NCBI RefSeq assembly: GCF_905163445.1 | Contig: NC_053194.1 | Span: forward strand, 11,636,921-11,700,920 | Direction of reading: 5' to 3' | DNA from: Pararge aegeria | Lineage: Eukaryota; Arthropoda; Insecta; Lepidoptera; Nymphalidae | DNA: 64,000 nucleotides | Shown here: positions 45,171 through 57,024 of the stretch, piece by piece | How positions within the stretch are numbered: position 1 is the first letter of the stretch | Layout of the letters: each line of letters opens with the position of its first letter | Notes under the pieces: generated by a model | Told to the model about the DNA's origin: nothing | The model's database searches: none | The model's input: only the letters and a program-made list of their open reading frames with translations | Position numbers and translations under genes: made by a program

Positions 45171-45892
45171 TTCTAAGTAGATTCGACAAAATAGTGTCTA
45201 TTAGACTAAATAAACGCTCGTGTTTTGACACTGTAACCGTTTCACCGTAAACTAGATAGGACTATTGTCAACAGCGAATCGTACGTGAAATAATATTTGC
45301 ATAAGTTAATCATAATATTATTGCCGTACCGTGATCGGATGCAACACCATTGTTCCAATTTGCGCAGCGATTTAATGTTGATGTGTCACAGGTTTTCCAA
45401 TTAGATTTATTATGATTGAACTATAATAATATAATGTCCAAAACTTGGTTTCAAACGTTCAACGATCGATCGATGCAAATCGTTATTTAAGCTCACAAAT
45501 ATACAATCGGTCACATTCAGAATAGCGTATCTTTAGGTGACACGCAATTTTAATACGTAACTATTGCTCGCGTTCTTTGTCCGCGTTTTGCTGTGGTTTT
45601 TTACAAATCCCGTCAGAACCTATTTTTTTCCTGTGATATACTCTATGCCAAAAATAAAGTTGATTGGTTCGAGCGTGATGGTTAATTAATGTTCCTATAT
45701 CTGAACGTACACGTCAATGTAATAAGGTAAGATAAAAAATAGCTGGATTCGAATCTCTAAATATAACAGTCCTAAAATACTTAGTATACTTATTAATATG
45801 GAGGCAGAAATCTGGCGTTGTACACCTCGTATCTACTCGTACCTTCGTGATTAAGTTAAGCTGTAAATTCCAGTAGAATGCTGTTTCTGAAC

Positions 45893-45960
45893 CCTATACT
45901 TCTCTCTTCAATGAAAGGCGAGGCCCGTGCCCATCCTCCTTCCTCATTGCTTTCTAGGGC
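45893..45960 (+). mobile_element. LINE tail fragment
   Basis: CTCTCTTCAATGAAAGGCGA and GGCCCGTGCCCATCC resemble the start of the LINE tail at 30005; truncated before the GAT repeat. Confidence 0.4.
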
Positions 45961-46022
45961 ATCACGAATCTTCTTGTCATTCAGAGCACACACCCACAAC
46001 ACAAAATATCTGTGTAGTTTAT

Positions 46023-46210
46023 CGGCCGACTGGCGCAGTAGGCTTTCTTAGTCCAAGGCTGTGGGTTGGATCCCAAAGCTGGAACATGTTTGTGTGATGA
46101 ACATGAATGTTTTCAGTGTCTGGGTGTTTATAAGTATATTATTCATCAGTCATCTTAGTACCTACCCGTAAAACACAAGCGACCCTTACTTTGAGGCTAG
46201 ATGGGGGATA
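46023..46210 (+). mobile_element. tRNA-derived SINE family A, shortened copy
   Basis: Head CGGCCGACTGGCGCAGTAGG, mutated box B GGGTTGGATCCC, GATGAACATGAATGTTTTCA and TCATCTTAGTACC. Lacks part of the middle; the 3' end diverges after CTAGATGG. Confidence 0.75.
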
Positions 46211-46266
46211 AAGAAATATTTCTTTATTTATTAAAAAAGGTTAAGATTTAAATTTTATTGACTAAA

Positions 46267-46270
<4 letters not shown>

Positions 46271-46298
<28 letters not shown>
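46271..46298 (+). repeat. TA dinucleotide microsatellite
   Basis: About 14 uninterrupted TA units. Confidence 0.95.
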
Positions 46299-46302
<4 letters not shown>

Positions 46303-46304
46303 GA

Positions 46305-46475
46305 AGTAGTGCTACTTACACCATTTATAACTCAAGAACGGCTGTACCAATTTTTATGATATTTGATTTTTTAGATTTCTGTTAGTCCAGAATAGTACAA
46401 TAAGTATTAAAATTTAATATTCATCAAAAAAAGATCCGCGGTACGAAGCTCGCCGGGACAGCTGGTAATCGAATA
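46305..46475 (-). repeat. Helitron/RTE-like dispersed repeat, fragment
   Basis: AACTCAAGAACGGCTGTACC and, at the right, GATCCGCGGTACGAAGCTCG followed by CCGGGACAGCTGGTA, the reverse of a TACCAGCTGTCCC-type terminus common in lepidopteran repeats. Confidence 0.35.
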
Positions 46476-46740
46476 AAAGAATCGATAAAATTAATTTAAA
46501 AAGTATATTATGAACATATTGGAAATTAGGCAGGATTTGGATCCGCATTTTTATCAGCCTTATAACTTTACCTTTTTATAAAAGAAAAGTAATTAAAAAT
46601 TCGGTCAAATTTTGTTTGTATTTGGATTTATAACAAGAAAGGTAGGTTATTCTCTCTGCATCTAACAATCTTGTCAAATTTGTAATTGATGGAAATGCTT
46701 GTGTCTGATTTCATCTTTGACATTCCAATTTTTTTATTCC

Positions 46741-46905
46741 ACTACAAGTTAGCCCTTGACTACAATCTCACCTGCTTGTAAGTGATGATGCAGTCTAACC
46801 TGTTAAGTCTAACCTGTTAGACTGCATCATCAGCGGGAGCATGGTAGTTATACTCTAATCGGTTTCTTCTCGACATCATTCTGGAACACTAAATCCACTC
46901 CTAAT
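46741..46905 (-). mobile_element. tRNA-derived SINE family B, 3' part, rearranged
   Basis: Antisense ACTACAAGTTAGCCCTTGAC and CAATCTCACCTGCTTGTAAG are ordinary SINE B. Then GATGATGCAGTCTAAC (46784-46799) is followed by its exact inverted copy at 46816-46831, after which the normal body resumes (AGCGGGAGCATGGTAGTTAT). Confidence 0.75.
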
Positions 46906-47288
46906 TAGGTTTAATTAACGTATTCATAACATTGACACTCATGTGGTTTGCAATTTGTGACCGAGTAACTGAGTGTGGGCCGTCATAATTTTTCAGTTCT
47001 ACATTCTGTAAACAAATAGTATAGCAATTGCAAAATTTGCTTTTACCTGTACTATTTGTCGAACAATTATAGCTAGTTCGTTAACCACTGTGAGTCACCG
47101 AATCTGTAGAAATATTGTTTGAACGACTGAAAAGAAAAAATCTATACGTTCTAACTACGCTAACTAGAGTTCTAAGGAAAGAGAAAATCAATACGACATA
47201 CATTTGCATTCATGCTAATGGCATGTAGTGACATATCGCAAAACTGCTGTTGCATTATTACTATTATTATTAAAGACATACTATTTTT

Positions 47289-47630
47289 GACGACATCCGT
47301 GGCGCAGCGGTGTTCGCTATGGTCTTTTAGGTTGGAGGAGCAGGGTTCGAATCACAGCATGGCAATTTTGGAATTTATAATTACTAAACTACCTGTCTAG
47401 TCAGTGCAAAGCTTCGGCCGTGGCTAGTTATCACCCTCTCCCGACAAAGTTGTACCGCTAAGCGATTTAGCGTTCCGGTACGATGTCGCGTTGAAACTGA
47501 TTAGGGTATGGGTTTAATCTAACTGTCACAACCCAAAAAGGTTAGCTCAATACTGTTTTAGACTTCATTAGCACTTACCAGCCGGTGAGATTGCAGTCAA
47601 GAACTAACTTGTAGTGGTTTAAATAAAGTG
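47289..47630 (+). mobile_element. tRNA-derived SINE family B, full-length copy
   Basis: Head CGACATCCGTGGCGCAGCGG, box B GGGTTCGAATCAC, CTTCGGCCGTGGCTAGTTAT, GCGATTTAGCGTTCCGGTAC, then GGTGAGATTGCAGTCAAGAA and ACTTGTAGTGG at the 3' end. Confidence 0.85.
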
Positions 47631-47649
47631 ATCTATAAAAGCACACAAA

Positions 47650-47735
47650 AGCACAAGCGAGTGGTTAGCACTTCGGCCTCGTTTTTGGGGCGGACGAATT
47701 TGATCACCGAGAGGTGAATAACCTCTGACTTTTCG
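47650..47735 (+). mobile_element. Dispersed repeat E, tRNA-like head fragment
   Basis: GCGAGTGGTTAGCACTTCGG, CCTCGTTTTTGGGGCGGACG and CCTCTGACTTTTCGAAATAA fit the 5' head of repeat E and the segment after it. Lies just after SINE B. Confidence 0.45.
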
Positions 47736-47892
47736 AAATAATGTACACAGTACATTCTAGACTAATGCCCGTTTAAAAATAAACCTAGGCATCGCCTAAA
47801 TCGAATGCCTTATTTGGGCGATATCTATTAAGAAAAAAACGTTTCACCAATTCTTAGGTGATAACTATTGGTTAGCGGTTGATATATAAATA

Positions 47893-48085
47893 AACAAATA
47901 AATATACCACGACAATTAAACACATCGCCATCTAACCCCATAGTAAGCGTAGCTTGTGTTATGGGTACTAAGATAGCTGATGAATATTTTTTGTGAATAT
48001 AATACACATGAGTATTTATTATATAAATACTCAGAAACATAAAAAAAATCCATGTTCCATGTGGGAATCGAACCCATGGCCTAAT
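47893..48085 (-). mobile_element. tRNA-derived SINE family A, copy
   Basis: Antisense ATACCACGACAATTAAACAC, TAAGCGTAGCTTGTGTTATG, GGGTACTAAGATAGCTGATG and box B GGGAATCGAACCCATGGCCT; truncated before box A. Confidence 0.75.
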
Positions 48086-48164
48086 TGTGGGCATAAGTGT
48101 GCTATCATGTTTTTTATCAGAAAACATGAGAGGTGTCAAACAAAAAAAGTGATCATACTTTCAA

Positions 48165-48600
48165 ACACTCATCATCATCAAATTCACTTGAACCGATTGA
48201 AGTCCACAGCTGGACATAGGTCCACGGTCGTGGCTCGTTTGATGTACAGAGATTCTTGACACCTCCTGCCCCGCCGTTACTATAACTATATGCCAGAGCC
48301 AGGAATAACGGGGCCGCCAGGTACTAGGGGCTGTTGTTGGTCTTTATTTCCCTTAACAAAGTTATGCCAATAATCACCACGCTTGGCATGCAGGTTGGTG
48401 ATCGCAGGGCGGGTCCTTACGCCCAGTAACGCTCCTGCCCCTTACCAGTCAGTTTGTTTTGGACGAGCTGGACAAAGAATGGTTATACCACCATAATTCG
48501 CTCCTCAGAGCCTCGGTCGTGCACCATGTGCAGGTGAGGTCGACGGTTGGGGAGGCTGACTGTCATTAGTCTCCCTTTTACACCCAAAACACTAATAAGC
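48165..48600 (-). mobile_element. LINE 3' region with GAT-rich tail
   Basis: A GC-richer block read on minus ends with GGACCTATGTCCAGCTGTGG, ACTTCAATCGGTTCAAGTG and a GATGATGATGA tail, a common lepidopteran LINE terminus. The upstream part (CCTCACCTGCACATGGTGCA, GGTAAGGGGCAGGAGCGTTA) is probably its degraded ORF and 3' UTR; no clean frame remains. Confidence 0.5.
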
Positions 48601-49754
48601 GTTAATCAAACAAGATAGATACCTTCAATTTAACCCTGTTCAATCAATCAACCGTATCACTGATCATATCATCATTTTCGTGTTTTGTACACAATGTACA
48701 CTTGATTCGTCAATCTAATTCCCCTATCGGATGCCAATTTTAATCGGATGACGCTGCACTGGAATACATAATTATAGCTACGATTGGGAATCTCTCACGG
48801 GACACGGTCCGTATTAGTTTTGACATTCGGCTTGATGGATGGATTACAATCGCCGGCCGAATCTAGTGAGCCCGTATGACTTTCAAACTTGGTCATCCTT
48901 TATCTCTTATTGCTGGGGTAAGAATGACGATGCATCAGGATTGATTGCAAAATTCCGAGTATGACGATTTGACGTAAAATTGACGGTTGACAAATTCCAT
49001 GTTCAATGATCTTCTCTACCTATTAAATCAGTGACAGTGAGTGGTGCATATCTCGTTGTTTAGGTATTTCATCAACATATTTAGCAAAAGCCGAGCTGTT
49101 ACCAAGTAGCTGTCATAACTTTTTAATCTAAAACAATATTTTATTAGTTATTTTATACCCATATTGCGGGAATTGTGTAAAAATTATTGATGTAGGTATA
49201 TTAAATAAAAAAAATCGAAATCGGTTTATACCTTCGGGCATACGTCTCACAGCTACGTCAAAGTTATCACCCTGTTGTTTTTTGCGTCGGGGACTTAAAA
49301 CAAACTGTACAGATGAAGGAGCTATTAAATGGAAGTTTATAAAAGCTTAATTTCAATTTAATATTTTAACATAACATTTTAATTTTAAAGCACATTTATC
49401 TGTAACAAACATAAACACATACAATTTTTTTTTTGCCGGTTACACTACGGTAAGCGCTCAACAATACCTATACAAGGTTGTTGAACTTTTGTCAAAAACT
49501 TATCGTTACTAGCTCTACCAACACATTGCCAGTAAAGGAAGTCCCATAAAGGAACAAAGGTTAATACCGAGATAACTACGTTGCTGCTTGCTGCGTACAC
49601 TCAACTTCCGTTTGTTAACTAACAACGGAGCAAACAATCATGAATGGAAGACATTGTGTCGAAAACATACTCCTTAGTACCTACTACCCGATCAAGTACT
49701 TGGTACTTGGTACCTACTATTACTATACTGTATGAGTAAGTAACTTTCCAAAGT
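48601..49754. other. Intergenic DNA, nothing recognised
   Basis: Moderate base composition with short frames; no family match. Confidence 0.4.
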
Positions 49755-49940
49755 TATTAAGTTAACGGTGAAGGAAAACAATCCAAACTCGGCCGGCGTG
49801 GTGGGAGGAAACCTGGAACCCTGTGGTGGGCCGGTAATCGGTTGATATGATGAAGGGAAACATCTTAAGGAACCCTGCGTGACTGAGAATTCTCCAAAAT
49901 GATCTCAAATGTGTGTAAAGTCCACCAAAGCTTGAGCGTT
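49755..49940 (+). mobile_element. Dispersed repeat E, two partial copies joined
   Basis: First, ACGGTGAAGGAAAACAATCC jumps by deletion to CTGTGGTGGGCCGGTAATCG and GGTTGATATGATGA (the 3' end). Immediately after, GGGAAACATCTTAAGGAACC, GAGAATTCTCCAAAATGATC and GTGTAAAGTCCACC repeat the middle of the element. Confidence 0.65.
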
Positions 49941-51837
49941 GATAACTACATCGAAAACCCACAAAATTAAGTACAGACAGGACCCTCATTCATCAATTTT
50001 TGTTTGCAGTGCATTGTGCCCAAAACAGTTAAAACGCCTCGAACACGTCTCACTTCACACCCGCGAAATATTGCTAGCTCACAAACTTCTCCGATTTTCC
50101 GATTCGTTTAGAACATTAGAGGTAAAATTATTACCGTCAAACTGCTAAATAAGTGACTAACCGCCTGTTCGACAAACACTAATATAGTGGAGTTTTTAAT
50201 GCTCATATTGATGAGTCGTATAAACGGTTTCTGTATATTCTTAATTCTGGACAAAACCCTTCTCAATTGGACCCTTCTGAATTGGGACTCGTGCACGTAG
50301 TGAGCCGGTAAGTGATAAAGGTGGTGATATAATTTTAGTTTTTAAGGTAACAAATGCAGGTAACATTATATAAAGTTAGCAATTATTTTTAGAATATAAT
50401 GTATCTTTATAAATTTTTAATAAACTCAATTCGAACAGCTGCATAGCAGACCAGAATAATTTACCAACCACTTCCGACGCGGCTCAAACAGTACTGTTCA
50501 TCGGCAACTTCTTACAAAACTAAAATACTCGCAAAAGAAACTGGTTTTAGTCTCTATCTCTTTACCTTAGAGCTCAAAGTGTAGAACAGTGACTGTATTA
50601 TAGCACTTGTAACATTTTGCAGTAGTTATTATATTCGGCTTAGAAATCGAACAATAGGCGACACTAACAGACCAAGTTCTTGCGATTGGCGATTGTTACA
50701 ATACGGAATAATATTAGATTTCGCGAAGCTTTTGTGCCACCGGCCTTTAGCCTTATGCAACGCTCATATGAGTGATTCTATAAATTATGGTGCGCCGGCA
50801 GTGATAGAAACAAATGAACTGTAAGCATACACAAAAGCAAACATACTAAACGCTAATACCCAATCATTCAAAAATTTCGTCATCAGCTAAATATATGATT
50901 TGTCTTCTGAGCACACCCTTCTTTTTTTATAATAGATAGTGATTGCTTATTGAAAAAAATGCTTTTTAATCGCCAAAAAAAAAAACAGTATGACATATCA
51001 TACCATGAGTCGTTCATTTTTTATCAACACAATACGATACAAACAAACGTTACAAAGACAACATACAAAATCCTACTTAGTCGATTATATAACAGAAAAG
51101 GTAAATAAATAGCACGAAAGTATCAAACGAACCACCAACAGGTTCGATCTAGTCTTCATTGCAACGAAATCCCGCTGGCTTGTGGTTACATGTGCACTAT
51201 TATAGACTTTAAAAACTGCAATCATCGAACAAGATTCCAGAAAAAGAAAATATGAATAAAATATAGTTTGGCCTACCGGCAGTTTTGATAAATTATTGCG
51301 ATAACGGAAAAATATACACTTCTATGGAAATATTATTTTCAAAAGCACACACATTTGTCGAATTATGTGCAACTATCAAAAAGACGATCAGGAACTCGAT
51401 ACAGTTTGAGCCACCCACAGGGTCGATCATGGTTTCGCTTTACAGGAAACCCACAACAGAAAGAAACAAAAAACTAGAAAAGTGCGTCTCAAAACACGCA
51501 CAAAGTTGTGTTCTGTACAAACAAAACCGAAACCCAGAATTTATGGAAAACTTTTAATATTTAGCGGTAAAGTTTAATAGGTACTATTATAATAATAATA
51601 AAATGCTTTATAACACAATTATGAGCATCGGTCTTCATCAACATGAGAAATTCAGTGACCTGAGTCCTTACATTTCTACGAAATTAGTCGAGATGGACAT
51701 AATTGTTTTGGACGTAATGGAAGCCTTGCTAATTTTCATCAACCTCTGGGGGTTGATATTGTGCACTTTTTGTATTAATGGTCGAGTGGTTATCATATTT
51801 CATTGTTGTCCTCGGGTTGTAAAGCTTGAATGAATAA
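49941..51837. other. Intergenic DNA, nothing recognised
   Basis: Frames of 60-90 codons (for example 51285-51557) have no recognisable family and weak composition. No repeats noted. Confidence 0.4.
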
Positions 51838-52000
51838 ATGAATTAATATACTTTTATTGCACACCACAAAAAGTACATAAAAAAAGAAAAGTAGATATAC
51901 AATTTGGCGGCCCTATCGCTTCAAAGCGATTTCTTTGAAAACAAATACAGAAAACAGTTAGGTGGTGCATATATACATATAAATCTTGAAACTTTAGAAA
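51838..52000 (-). mobile_element. LINE family G-related 3' end
   Basis: Antisense TACTTTTATTGCACACCACA, AAGTACATAAAAAAAGAAAA and GGCGGCCCTATCGCTTCAAA match the GCGATAGGGCCGCC ... ATAAAAGTA layout of LINE G tails, though diverged. The 97-codon frame on the opposite strand is spurious. Confidence 0.5.
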
Positions 52001-53362
52001 AAAATAATTTTTACATTGCGCCACACATTACAATATTCACAACACCACATATGTTATGTGTGGCACAACCTAGAAAAAAGGTGCCAGCTCAGCATTGTGC
52101 AGCATGCGCCAGTGAGCATACAGCGCTGATTTTCAGTTGGCACCTTGTACCAGGTAACACCACGGAAATACGTAGCCATCCACTCACCACTTTTTAATAT
52201 TTTAATTTAAATGCTTAGTTTAACAAAAATCAATCATCTCTTTACTCTTACTTTTTATGGTCTTGTGTGTTGAAAAAGGACGCGAAAAACAGCCAGTAGC
52301 TTAATGTTTTTAATAGAAGACATTCACTTTCATATGTATATAACATATGAAAAAATCCTCATTACAAAACTGTGCTATACTCTGTTTCTGTTCCGGTTTT
52401 CTTATTTGAATATGGAACCCTTAAAAGTTTCATTACTAATGCAAATCTAAACCTTAACCCAATGAAATAAGGTACCGCGACTCTATTACGACAACAAAGG
52501 TTGGGAGCAGATGAAAAAATATGTGTCATAGAAAATAGCAACGATTACTCGTATTTAAAAAAAAGGTTAATCGCAAATACAATGATACCTTTTGTACAAT
52601 ATTAAAGTATTGGTTAAAATTTGATACTATTCAGGAAACTGCTTCCGATATGAATAAGTAGGTACATTGTATTTTTTGATAACAGGATATTCAGGGCTCC
52701 AAAAAAAAGGAGAAGATTTTCAATTATTGGATTGTACCTCGGATTTCAGAATTCTATCAATTATAAACCGATTAAAATATTTATTTCAAAAGATATGCTT
52801 TCATCTTAATGCCATAGAAATTCCGTCTAAAACAGTCCAGTAGTTTTTTTTAATTAACTGGAAAAAAATTGTCATCCAAGTAAATGAAATTGTGTATTTT
52901 CATTTCTACTTATTATAGAGTATAGCACATACAATGAAGTTAGTTTTAAATTTTTTTTAAAGATTATTTTAACTGCTTATCAATGATGTTTACTAAAAAA
53001 TGCCTTAAAAACCTCTTATGCATCGTTTTATTAGTGTCAGCGACGTACAAATAAAATTAAGTAGGTCAGTTAATCATTTATTTATCGCAAGCTATAATCG
53101 ATCCAAAGACCAAAACAGAAGTTGACCTAAATTTGTGGGAATATGGCGTATATTAGTTTCAAACAATATATATTTATTTATTTATTATTATTTATTTATT
53201 TATGTTTTTTATTAAAACAAATTAATTATATCCTCTTACTCAATAATACCTTCATAATATGTAAGTTTTACAGCTTACAATTGCATAGATTGCGTACACC
53301 ACGTACACGACACGTAACGTAACGTAACGCATACAACGTTGTTAGTTAAAGACAAAATCGTT
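52001..53362. other. AT-rich intergenic DNA
   Basis: Holds an ATTT microsatellite at about 53163-53205 and a short ACGTA-type tandem at about 53305-53330. No gene. Confidence 0.45.
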
Positions 53363-53670
53363 CGGAGGTCGGGAGGTCTCGGCTTTGATCCTCGGCAGGG
53401 AAATTTGAGAATATGATTTCTGAAGTTTCTCTGTTCTGGTTTTTTTGTTTACCACCCACTTAACAAAGACCGAAGCGTATTCGCATTCCGATACGTTCAT
53501 AAGTTTTATATAACTGGCATACTTACCCTTAACGGCTAAGTTGGCGTAGACTATCCGTGTTTTTTTTTTTAATATATGGTAAACCGACTACCATGTTAGA
53601 CTGCATTATCCCTTACCACCAGGTGAGACTTCAGCCAAGGGCTATCTAGTAGGTACAAGAATAAAAGGTG
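53363..53670 (+). mobile_element. tRNA-derived SINE family B, copy
   Basis: Head remnant GGTCTCGGCTTTGATCCTCG, TTTCTCTGTTCTGG, CCACCCACTTAACAAAGACC, GTTAGACTGCATTATCCCTT and ACCACCAGGTGAGACTTCAG follow the SINE B order; the first part of the head is degenerate. Confidence 0.7.
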
Positions 53671-53720
53671 ATGGTGATGACTACATTCGGAAACTACAAG
53701 GGTTCCAAACGCACTAAATT
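53660..53720 (-). mobile_element. LINE family H fragment
   Basis: GATGACTACATTCGGAAACT and ACAAGGGTTCCAAACGCAC are the reverse of the GCGTTTGGAACCCT ... CGAATGTAGTTATC segment of LINE H. Confidence 0.5.
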
Positions 53721-54429
53721 GTGGTTTGTACGAAGATAGCACTGATGCATCAAAATAGATATCTCAATAAGTTATTGACATTGCAGTTTATAATAAAAGT
53801 TCAGTTTTGGCGCGATGAGATGAAGGAAGTATAGAAAGTAAGTCGTAAGAGTAAAATTGATTCCTGTCGATTTTCTACGGATCTTTTTTAATTTTATATT
53901 AATCGAATCAATAAAAACAACAGTAACTATTGTAAAACCGGATTTCTAAAGCTCTTAGAAGCAACCGACCGACCGATATTTTGAAGTAAAAAAAAACAGT
54001 AATCATGCAGTTACAAAAGGCAATAAGACGATTCGAAGAATAGGGTTGCATTTTATTTTTAAATTACAGTTATTATCGCTCAGTAATCGGGGGGTCACGA
54101 AAAAACTACACGGCTTTTGAGCTGGCGCTATTAGCTTGTCCAAATTGTGACTGCAAATACTGCATTTAAAATGCAATTAAGACCCCTTGTAATTGCTTAC
54201 GTAGGACTAATTTCATCGCTTGCAGACAACGAATGATGTGTGTATAAGAGCGATTTTTAAAGTGTGTCCACAACTTTTTTTGGTTACTTACTGTAAATAA
54301 AAAAATCAAAGTTTTTGGTATCAATGGAAAAGTGAGTTTAACCTTATTACAGTATTTTGTAGATTTTTTTTGATATGAGTGAGTATTGACGTATTTTTTG
54401 TTATAATTTTGTAAAAGCTTTACATATGC

Positions 54430-54690
54430 CTTGCTAGTATAGACAGGACAAATTTTTCTCCCCGGGGAAAGGATACTTAACTTCTCTCACAGCTTTATCA
54501 ACTCTCGAAGCATTGGCGCAAATTGGAAGTAATATATAAATAATATACGTGTAATAATAAACGGGGGAAAACCTGTCCAATTACGTTTTGCCGTGCTTTG
54601 GTGGACACGTTAATTTTATCCCTTTTCAGGGGAAAAATCGGGGGGTCTATTTTTTATCTCTTGTCTATGCTATCCGTGTAGAGATGGAGA
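54430..54690 (-). repeat. Dispersed repeat K (probable MITE), copy 2 with terminal inverted repeats
   Basis: Ends TAGTATAGACAGGA (left) and TCTTGTCTATGCTA (right) are near-perfect inverted repeats. CTCCCCGGGGAAAGGAT, CACAGCTTTATCAACTCTC and ATAATAAACGGGGG are internal. TA at both outer edges could be a target duplication, which would fit Tc1/mariner, but this is tentative. Confidence 0.6.
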
Positions 54691-54819
54691 ACAGGCTCCT
54701 TAAAGTAAGGGATAATATCCCTCTCGTGGGTATAATCTGTTAGAACCTTGTGTTTTTTAGGAAGTTAGACGAACGCGTTACCACTTGATACTTATAAAAC
54801 ACAAACCTCCAACAATACG

Positions 54820-54900
54820 AAGGTTTGTCTGGTTAGAGGCTTCCGCCGTGGTTATTTACCACCCAATCAACAAGAACGTGCCGTATGATGTTATGATGTC
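54820..54900 (+). mobile_element. tRNA-derived SINE family B, short middle fragment
   Basis: GGTTAGAGGCTTCCGCCGTG, GTTATTTACCACCCAATCAA and AAGAACGTGCCGTATGATG match the centre of SINE B only. Confidence 0.55.
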
Positions 54901-56559
54901 ACGTAGATTAGAAGACTAGCTTTTAGAGGAAAAATAAAATATTTTTTTTATATTAAGAGTAGTCTTCATCAATGGACAAGTCAGTTTCCAAGTTTGAAGA
55001 AGACACATTCCGTCGTACTTAATCAAGCACTAGTTTGTTAATAAAGAAAAGAACCAAACAAATAAACCTTGTTGAAGTAAAAGCTACACGTACTTTGTTT
55101 CTAGCATACTGAGTAAGAAATAATACTCGTAGTTTATTCTGTGAACACCAATATCATCCGGGTCAGTGCATTTTTTGTGGGTTGACGTCCGGTTTATGCC
55201 TCTAACAAGCGACTATGCGCCTTAAACAATCGAGATTGATATCATAATGGCGGAACGAATAGTTATAATTCAGATTCCATAGATGATAGGCTTGTTATAG
55301 CCTTCCAAAAACAAAGCCGAAACCCTTGGGGCGGAATTGATAATTTACTTGTTCGAAGAGCTATCATTAAGGCCGTTGTGAAGAGAATGATTGCCGGTTA
55401 TGGTAGTATATTTACAATGCTTTGGGTCCCGGAGAATTTGGTAGAAGAACAAACACATCTCGGGCTTGTTATGGAAAAAAATGTTCTTCAAGCGGTTATT
55501 ATACGTTCAGTGTTTTTGGCGCTCTGACATGTTTTCAATGTGAATCTTTTTAACGGAGCAAAAAGTTAAAGCATTGTTTGTTTTTGTTCGCTAGGCGCCA
55601 TTTTATTTCTTAATAAAAACTAATTAAAATTTATAGAGTTGTATGTTCTTTACAATCTGTTCTATTGGAAAATTTAAACACTAATAAATGATGCAATTTA
55701 TATCTATGCTTAATAACAACCTATGTTAACTACATATAGGATGGCTGAACCGTTAAATCGAAATTGTTGAAATTTAGTGAATTGATTTGCAAATACAGAA
55801 AATAAACAAATTAAAGAAAACAAAAGGTAAATAAACAGACAACAGGTAACAGGTACAGATATAGATAAAGGATATTTTGAAGTCCGGGAAAGCAAACGGT
55901 GCCCGCTAGATATTTAAAAAACCGAAGTCAGTAAGAATAACGTAGTCTAGGGCAATAGCGAGTACAAAATACAAAAACAACACGATTCCATTTCCTTCTT
56001 TTCTTTTTACTTACTTTTTTTATACGTGCTGCAGACTTACACTTTTCTGGAATAAAAGTATATTTTGTGAAGTCTTAATAGTTTAAAAACATTCATTGCA
56101 TAGCACCTTAATTACTTAATTTTTTTACCAGTTTCTGTGATTACATTTTCGCTTCTGAATAGCTTCTTTGAACCGAATAATGGGTAAGCATTTTATTCTA
56201 TAAAAAACAAGATTAAACGTGTAATGATTTGCACAATCTGGATGCTATTTTAAAGCGGAACTAATCCTCTATAAACAGATAGCTGCCAAAACTAATCTGT
56301 TCAGTTATTCGATGTCTAAATAAATCGTGTTGTAACAGAAATTGTATTTTTTGTTGTAAATCGTGAAAAAATCAAAACAGTAGTAGCAATGAAAAGAGAG
56401 TTGAACATGTATTGTTTTTGCGTCGAGTTTAGTAAAATAATTTGGATAGTTATACTTGCTATATTAGTATAATACTTTCCATAAGATGGAACCGAGTTTA
56501 ATCACCGGTATGCACATCTAAGTTTTCGAAGTAATGTTCATTAAATAAACCTTGCTCGA
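54901..56559. other. Intergenic DNA with one ATG-less open stretch
   Basis: A frame without ATG is open at 55240-55527 (95 codons, containing AIIKAVVKRMIAGYG). Length alone is within chance for AT-rich DNA of this size and no family is recognised. Confidence 0.35.
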
Positions 56560-56735
56560 ACAGGGAAGAAAAACGTCGCGAGGAAATCTGCATGCCTGAA
56601 AATTTAATATTCTCAAGGGCTTTTTTGGCCTACCAATCCACAAATGGCCAGCGTGGTGTGCTACCCTTTTATTTTTAGAGGAGATTTGGGCCCTGTAGTA
56701 GGCTGATGATGGTGTTTATAATGATGACATATAAA
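56560..56735 (+). mobile_element. Dispersed repeat E, sense copy with GATGAT end
   Basis: CGTCGCGAGGAAATCTGCAT, GGCCTACCAATCCACAAATG, GCCAGCGTGGTGTGCTACCC and GGCCCTGTAGTAGGCTGATG, ending near ATAATGATGA. Confidence 0.7.
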
Positions 56736-57024
56736 ATAAGCACTGTGATCTAAAGGTTCTTTTGTTTTAGCTCTGCACAAAAATCTCAGTCATCATCCCT
56801 CATCTTAAATATTCCCCCGTTTTTTGCTGTAGTTCCTCGCGGTAGGCTTTGTTTCGCTGACTTATGTTAAAGTTGTATATGCAACTAAAAATCAGGTCTA
56901 GAATAGTAATAAGTAGTTTAAACAATTATCGCCAGGGCGTCAGAACTGTTGCTATTTATCGCTATATAGGTAGGCCCGTATAATAGAGTGTATTTCTTGT
57001 AATACAACGTTGAAATACAACGTT

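Noticed and set aside
51904..52197. 97-codon plus-strand frame
   Set aside because: Begins antisense to a LINE G-type 3' end and shows no protein family.
53300..53332. ACGTAACGTAACG tandem as a telomere-like repeat
   Set aside because: Only about three short units and not the insect TTAGG telomere repeat.
55240..55527. 95-codon open stretch without a start codon
   Set aside because: Several frames of this length are expected by chance in 64 kb; no splice signals stood out and no family was recognised.
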